A stretch of DNA of 60,663 nt from NCBI GenBank assembly GCA_021401465.1, contig JADDMT010000150.1, forward strand, positions 1 through 60,663, read 5' to 3'. The first letter of the stretch is position 1, and each line of letters starts with the position of its first letter. The notes beneath the pieces are model-generated. The model was not told the origin of the DNA, ran no database searches, and saw nothing but the letters and a program-made list of their open reading frames with translations. The DNA comes from Teratosphaeria epicoccoides. Taxonomy: Eukaryota; Ascomycota; Dothideomycetes; Mycosphaerellales; Teratosphaeriaceae. The position numbers and the translations under genes are program-made. This document shows positions 55,013 to 60,663 of the stretch, one piece after another.

Positions 55013-56509
55013 ATGGCTTATATGCTACAGACTAAGTTCGACGCCACTCGCTCTGCCCGCAATCGTCGCTTGTGTCGACGATGCCTTGACAACCTTAGTA
55101 GCCAAGCTGCACACATCTCTCCTCCGCGTGTTAGTAAGGCGTCCCCTACCCGCGAGGTATGCGTGACTTATACTGACCGAAGCGTAGCCGAGATCTGCGT
55201 CGGCAGGTTTGATAAGGGCGGTGTCTACCGCAATTGTGTCAACTGTAATGGCAAGCATCAAAAATGCCAAGACCTCCCTGAAGAGGTATACGGCGAGTAC
55301 AACTAGCTCTGCCGTAACATCGATGACTTCTAGAGTGCACGCGACGAGAGGATTGCCAAAGGCACTCCGACTATGAACAGGCTACAGGCTAAGTACCGCG
55401 AGGCACTCGCCTACCTGCTTAGCGCCCTCTCGTGCTTCACCGCGACTGCTAACCGTTCTCATGGCGGCGTTCGCTTCGACTCTCTGCTAACAGGCGAAAA
55501 CGTTTGTCTAGGTCTGATCGCAGACTTAGTCTAGAAGATCTTGAAGGTGCTAACCGTTAGGGTCGAGACCTTCGCCATAGTACGCATACGGTGCAGGTAC
55601 CCTCCAAGTATGAAATGCTGACTTTTCCGCTAGGCTAACGTTAGCGTCGAGAAGTATCCGACTAGCCGTCAGCGTTAGCAACTCGGGGCCCTTGCCTCTA
55701 TTGACGATGACTTTAAGACGCGGATGATCCGCAAGAAGGTCATCAAGCAATTCACCGCTCCCGCCGCTAAGGCTACGCCCTAGCGCTGTACCGAGAGGCA
55801 GCCTGCCTCTAAGCCGGTCCTGAGGACTAAGCCGTAAGTTACTCACTTGAATCCTGTCGCGTGCGTACAGCTAACACATTGTAGCGCCGCTGCCTACGCC
55901 GCCTCGACGCTACTATCCAAGAAGAAGAAGAGGGCCAGGGCCGAAATTGAGGTCAGCGACGAGGAAGCCGAGCCTTCCCCGCTTGCGACCCGCACTGCGT
56001 CTGTCAAGACGCTAAGGCACAAGCCTCTAGGCCAGATCTTTGAGGATGAGGAGGATGACGACATTCAGGATACCTTCGGTCCTGATGTGATCCCTTCGCG
56101 CCATAGTGTCACCGCACCGGTTGCGCCTAAGGGAGACACTAAGTCTAATGATGTGGTCGACACTCGTGTCAAGAAGCGCAAGATGATCTCGAGGGCCGAG
56201 CGTGACAGCCGCAAGCGCGCTCGAGTCTCTTCGCCTTCTAATGCTAAGGATGAGGTAGTCGTCGCGACTAGGCGTAGTAAGGGTGTCGCTAGTTCTCTAG
56301 CTACTATAGGCTCCGAAGACGAGCTCCCTCGCAACCTACTAAAGAAGAAGATGCCGGCCTCTCTTCGTGGCGTTGCTACCCCCGTTACTCATGGTCGCTT
56401 CGGGGTGTTTAGTAGACCCCGTGCGGGTAGGCAGTCCCTAGCGGACCGTAACAAGAAAGACTCTCCTGCTTCGGGTTCGGTCAGGAAGCCCCTAACTAGT
56501 AGTCGCTAA
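55013..56509 (+). pseudogene. Antisense accessory ORF of family-B Gypsy (B3 copy)
   Basis: It runs opposite to B3 pol. The first open part (55,013-55,306, 97 codons) has CRRC near residue 20 and C-x2-C-x6-C at about 55,235-55,269. It ends at a TAG that probably was a Gln codon. The same frame then continues (RNIDDF, TPTMNRLQAKYREALAYLLSAL...) with further stops. The last open part (55,847-56,509, 220 codons, no ATG needed if internal) is acidic then strongly basic: KKKKRARAEIEVSDEEAE, EDEEDDDIQD, VKKRKMISRAERDSRKRAR. Such composition suggests a nuclear protein. Whether both halves were one protein or spliced exons is uncertain. No known family recognised. Confidence 0.5.
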
Positions 56510-56925
56510 GCATTAGCTACGAAGCTAATCCGAGCATGTCTCTTGTTCTTCTTAGGTTTATTCTGGGTGTGCCTTTAGGCATCAATGATGTATGAGTAGG
56601 GCGTTTGCTTCTCGTTGTCGCTTCGCGCGTCATGCGCTACATACACATGTCAAGAATTCTGCTCTAGAACCCTTATCTTCCCACGAATCGACCTTCTCAA
56701 GCCCTGCTCACGCCTCCTCCGCTCTTCGAATTCACGAATAGCTTCCGGAGCGTTCTTGTAGTCTTTGGCCGGAACCTATTGTGTGTACTTAGGTAGGTAT
56801 CCTTTCTACTTCACTAGATAGTACGTTGCGCCCTTGCGCCGCATACTGTCCTTAACACCCTCGACTTCCTACTCTTCGTTCTCTTCTGCTACTAGCATCG
56901 GGTCCGCGGGCTTTTCGCCCTCGCG

Positions 56926-57372
56926 CTATACCCATGGTTCGAGTAGAGATACGTAGAAGACGTTGTGCACACAATACGACGATGGCAACGATAGCCGGTA
57001 CGCCTGCAAGCCTATCGCGTCGCGTATCCGGAAGGGTCTGACGAACCTTGGCGTCATCTTCTTGCTTGGAAGTTTCAGCTTAAGATTCTTCGTCGACAGT
57101 AACACCTTCGTACTAACTGCGTACTGCATCGGTTTAGCACGGGCGTTATTATGTTTAATCTGGGATTCTGAGGCCTTTTTCTAGTGTTCTATTAGCACCG
57201 AATGTACCTCGCGCATACGCCGCGCTAATTCCGCGGCGGCCGGCACCCTCTCCTTAGAAGACTCGTCCCGAGGCGGTTCTAGGTATATTTCCGGATCAAA
57301 GCTATAAAGAATCTGAAATAGCGACATGCGCATAGTAGCATGCACGCTGTTATTGACTGCAAATTCCGCCAT
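56926..57372 (-). pseudogene. Integrase C-terminal segments of B3 pol
   Basis: Two open stretches, 57,372-57,181 (MAEFAVNNSVHATMRMSLFQ, typical of the end of the Gypsy integrase core) and 57,129-56,926 (KLKLPSKKMTPRFVRPFRI...HNVFYVSLLEP), are separated by a single stop. Confidence 0.8.
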
Positions 57373-58310
57373 AGGAATTGCGTCGGCCTAGGCATCCTGG
57401 TTCTTAGCGTAGTAGCACTAGAGGTACTGCTTAAGAGTCTAGTTCATATGTTCAGTCTGACTATTAGTCTGTAGATGGAATGCTGTACTTAGGCGGTACT
57501 TGACACGCGCTTCAAACACAAATTCTTGCTAGTATTCACTAGTAAAGACAGAACCTCGATCTAATAGGATACTTTAGGGGACACTAAAGCGCTATATGAC
57601 TTCGTCGCGAAGTAGCCGCGCAAGCTCGCCGCTTGTGCACTTTTTCGTACATAGGATGAAGATATTCATCTTCGAGTATCGGTCGACTACTACAAGGACA
57701 GTATTAACCACATCGCCTTTCTACTTTGCTAGCGGCAAATCGGTAATAAAATCCATGGTCAAGTCTTGCCATGGCCTCTCTGGTAGTAGGAGCGCCTAAG
57801 CATCGCCATAGGGGCGATGGCGCCGAGATTTGCTAATCTGGCACGTCTGGCAGGATTTGACATAGTCAGAGACATCCTGTTCTAGCGTAGGCTACTAGTA
57901 TTTGCGTCCGAGAAGTGCGTTCGTCTTCTCTACGCCAAAATGGCCCGCGAGTTCATCGTCATGATGAATACGGAGGAGCTGCGAACGGAGTACGCGGTCG
58001 GCGGGTACGTAGAGCCTATTGTCAAAGTACCACAAATCGCCTGACTTGGTCTAGTACTTCGGACCGCCTGCAGTGTCCTAGAGGGCTACACCCTCATTGA
58101 TTAACTCCGGTTCTCGCTCTTGCAACCGCTGAATAAGTCTCGAGACTTCTTCAAAGGGTTCTTCAGACATCGCATGCTTACCGCATGTGAGCTAGTTAAC
58201 TACCGCACGGATCGAGCTAGACACGGTCGCCACAACTGCTAGATAGGAGGGTTCGTCACTAGCGGAGGCTATGAGGCCCCATTAGACCTGCAGTCGACCT
58301 ACAAGAGGAG

Positions 58311-58800
58311 TGTCATGAGTGTTAGGAGTACTGTCCGGAGTACTGTAGGATATAGGATCATGTAGGTCCTAAGTGCTATGAGTCATAGTACCGTCATGGG
58401 AGTACTATGAGTCATAGGCACAGTCATAGAAGAAAGGATCTGTCACGTGAGGACAGATCCCCGGATCTATAGGGTTAGTCTACAGATCCATGGGCTTACA
58501 AGGAAGAAGGGATCTGTCACGTGATAACAGACCCTTAGATCTATAGGGTTAGTCTACAGATCTACAGACACGGATCTGTCGGGTCTGTCGACAGATCTAA
58601 CAGAGCTGCTCTGTCGCTCTCTAGTATATAGGGATGGCTTTAGGACAGGCAGTTAGGAGCTTCGTGCTTAATCTCAATTTAATCCTCTCTTGCTTAGAGG
58701 AGAGTTAGTTACAAGGTTAACTGCTATTGTCGATATTCTTCATAGCTCCCGAGTCTAACACCTAGTCACCTTCCTGCCATCGGCACCTACCCTTATGACA
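58311..58800 (+). repeat. Solo LTR of family A (490 bp) inside B3 pol
   Basis: TGTCATGAGTG...CTTATGACA, flanked on both sides by AGGAG (58,306-58,310 and 58,801-58,805), a 5-bp target duplication. No internal sequence is attached, so it arose by LTR-LTR recombination after insertion. It has the 490-bp form found in A2. Confidence 0.93.
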
Positions 58801-59511
58801 AGGAGCTAACGACAGATCGCCGCCCTAAACTGCAAGCTTCGTTTGTAGCGTAGGGAGAAGCTGTCAGTTACCCTCTTCCCTAGTGTCGTAGTCTAGTTGT
58901 CGCGAAGGACTGTCGGCCGGATTCGTCTTTCCGGAACGATGCTAGATAACGAAGTCAAAGCTAGCGAGGAAAGTCGCCTACCTTGCTTGCTGACTACTTA
59001 GCTGCTTTACTCCCATGAAGCCGCGAAGGTTGTTATGGTCAGTAAGCACCTTAATAGGGTGCGCCGCGCCTTCGAGGTAGTGTCGGTACTCCTTGAAGCC
59101 GTTAACAATAGCCAAAAGTTCTTAGTCGTGAGTCTCGTAGTTAAGCTTAGCGCCCTGCATCTTCCGCGACTAGAAGGCAATCGGGTACTATCGCGTACTG
59201 CCTTCGTGCGACTAGAGCTGCGATATAATTGCGGCTATTACGAATTTTGAAGTATCGGTCTCTATCCGGATCTTCGCAGCAGGGTCAAAGTGCCGAAGTA
59301 TAGGCGCAGTTTGAAAAGCTGCTTTGAGTTTAGAGAAGGCCTTGCTCTAAGCCTCCTCCTAAGGCACTTTCCCTGGCTTTTTTCCTCGAACCGCGCCCTT
59401 TGCGAGGGCCGTGAGGGGAGCCACGATCTTCGAGTAAGATCGTATGAATCTGCGGTAGAAGTTAGTGAATCCTAGGAACACCTGCACTTCTCGGAGGGTA
59501 GTCGGCCGCGG

Positions 59512-59724
59512 CTACTCCGCGATTGCGGACACCCTTCGGTCATCCATGATGACTCCTTCCGTAGAGACGATGTATCCGAGAAACTCAATCCTATCCGTCA
59601 GGAATGAGCACTTCTTTAGGTTCGCGTAGAGAGCGAACTTGCGGAGCTGTTCGAGCACTATACTTAGATGCCGCATATGCTCCTCCTTCGAGTCGGAATA
59701 GACTAGTATATCGTCTAAATACAC
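59512..59724 (-). pseudogene. Reverse transcriptase segment of B3 pol
   Basis: Open stretch MYLDDILVYSDSKEEHMRHLSIVLEQL...CSFLTDRIEFLGYIVS, the RT catalytic YLDD motif with its usual downstream context. It is one piece of the broken polyprotein. Confidence 0.88.
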
Positions 59725-60663
59725 TACGTAGCAGGTGTTAACGAGGCCGGCTAGGGCCCGGTTGATATACGCTTAGAACGTCACTAGTACGTTAGTTAAG
59801 CCAAACGGCATCACCGTATACTTGAAGTGTCTGTACTACGTTCGGAATGTAGTCTTCTACTTGTCGCCCTTTCGGATCGGTATCCGGTAGTAGGCGTCCT
59901 TCAAGTCGATAGACAAGAAGATGGCGGCGTGACTAAGGCGGTCAAGCGTCTCGCTAATAAGTGGTAGGGGGCAGCAGTTCTTCTAGGTTACCGCGTTAAG
60001 GCCCCTATAGTTAACGCATAGGCGGAGCGTGTTGTCCTTCTTCAGGACGAACATAACTAACGCTCTAGCCTCGCTGTCGCTCCGTCGGATCCACGCGTTC
60101 CTTTGCGCCTTGTAGAGGTAGTCTCGAAGTGTCTCGAGCTGCGACTCCGACATAGGGTACAGAGGTCGATGCGGAGGATTGTAACCCTCCTTAAGGTTAA
60201 TCGCATGTTCCGCGTCTAGGGCCTAGGTATAGGCCGCAGCCTCTGCGTCGAAAATATCGGCGTATTCCTCTAACTCAGGCGGAAGGGTAACGTCTTCCTT
60301 GACGTTCCGTATGCGGACCGCATACACGCATTAGACCTTCTTCATGTCCTTGTAGAAGCTGTGTACGTCACGTATCCGCACCGCAGGAACTTCGCCTATA
60401 GAGCCGTAGAACTAGTTGTCAGTAGCTCTATCAACAACGACTCCCTGCTTGTAGCGCCAAGGGCGGCCGAGCAGGAGCTCCTTATCAGGAACGTCTTCAG
60501 CGTAGAAGACTTCGTTAGTCTCGCGCACTTCTCCCAAGGAGTCCGCGAGTTAGAGGCGCACGTTGTACGCGCCTCGAGCCGCTGCGCCTTCGCCCCGAAA
60601 AGACTTCATGGTAGGCAGCAGGGCTCCTAGGATCGGCTTCAAACCGAGCCGTACGATTACCCT

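Larger units (their letters stand above)
53855..60663 (-). mobile_element. Family-B Gypsy LTR retrotransposon (copy B3), 5' end beyond the window
   Basis: On the minus strand: RT with YLDDILVYSDSKEEH (about 59,720), RNase H-like region (about 59,450-58,950), integrase zinc finger start HHDDELAGHFGVEKT (about 57,965-57,920), integrase core (about 57,830-57,300), integrase C-terminus (57,129-56,926), and a chromodomain-like end (about 56,830-56,740). A 2.4-kb segment with an antisense ORF follows, then the 3' LTR (53,855-54,214), preceded by the tract AGGAGGAGGGGCAG. Stops are frequent and mostly TAG. A solo family-A LTR sits between RNase H and integrase. Its 5' LTR and gag lie beyond the right edge. 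Confidence 0.88.

Noticed and set aside
39675..60663. TAG read as a sense codon in the repeat ORFs (code change)
   Set aside because: TAG falls where CAG or TGG would be expected, copies differ at these sites, and host genes end in TAG normally. RIP-type mutation explains it.

Overview
The window looks like nuclear DNA of a filamentous ascomycete (Pezizomycotina). A Dothideomycete is my guess, on gene content and style only. The signs are short introns (50-102 bp) with GT...AG ends and CTRAY-type branch points, a fungal elongation factor 3 gene, a Zn2Cys6 regulator, HET-C2, PEP7 and MET8 homologues, and repeats damaged in the style of repeat-induced point mutation (RIP). No rRNA, tRNA or CRISPR array was found.

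Layout. (1) 1-3.9 kb is repeat DNA: the 3' part of one Gypsy element (family B) sits next to an inverted 5' LTR-gag piece of another, followed by a third relic. (2) 3.9-38.7 kb is a GC-balanced gene island. In order it holds IMP2-type inner-membrane protease, a decayed tartrate/isopropylmalate-type dehydrogenase, glycolipid transfer protein HET-C2, METTL16-type RNA methyltransferase, siroheme synthase MET8, FYVE protein PEP7/VAC1, a secreted Yellow/royal-jelly-like protein, a Gvp36-like BAR protein, a possible one-helix membrane protein, elongation factor 3, a quinone-oxidoreductase-like MDR enzyme, a Lys/Pro-rich unknown, a membrane-anchored PAF-acetylhydrolase-like enzyme, a mitochondrial rhodanese, mismatch-repair PMS1, a broken unknown locus, a Zn2Cys6 regulator, and a peroxiredoxin-like remnant. 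These are mostly unrelated housekeeping genes; I see no metabolic cluster. (3) 38.9-60.7 kb is a nest of RIP-damaged LTR retrotransposons: a Copia-like relic hosts Gypsy A1, A1 hosts Gypsy A2 in the opposite orientation, and next to them is a family-B Gypsy with a solo family-A LTR in its pol. Three of the insertions have 5-bp target duplications that can be read directly.

The most unusual signal is that both Gypsy families carry a reading frame on the strand opposite to pol, between the integrase/chromodomain end and the 3' LTR. A third relic at 2.8-3.7 kb carries a similar frame. All three encode cysteine clusters of the type C-x2-C-x(6,7)-C together with acidic, basic or coiled-coil regions. 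In family A the spacing resembles a Zn2Cys6 DNA-binding domain. Exon boundaries below were deduced by eye from splice consensus and reading-frame continuity.
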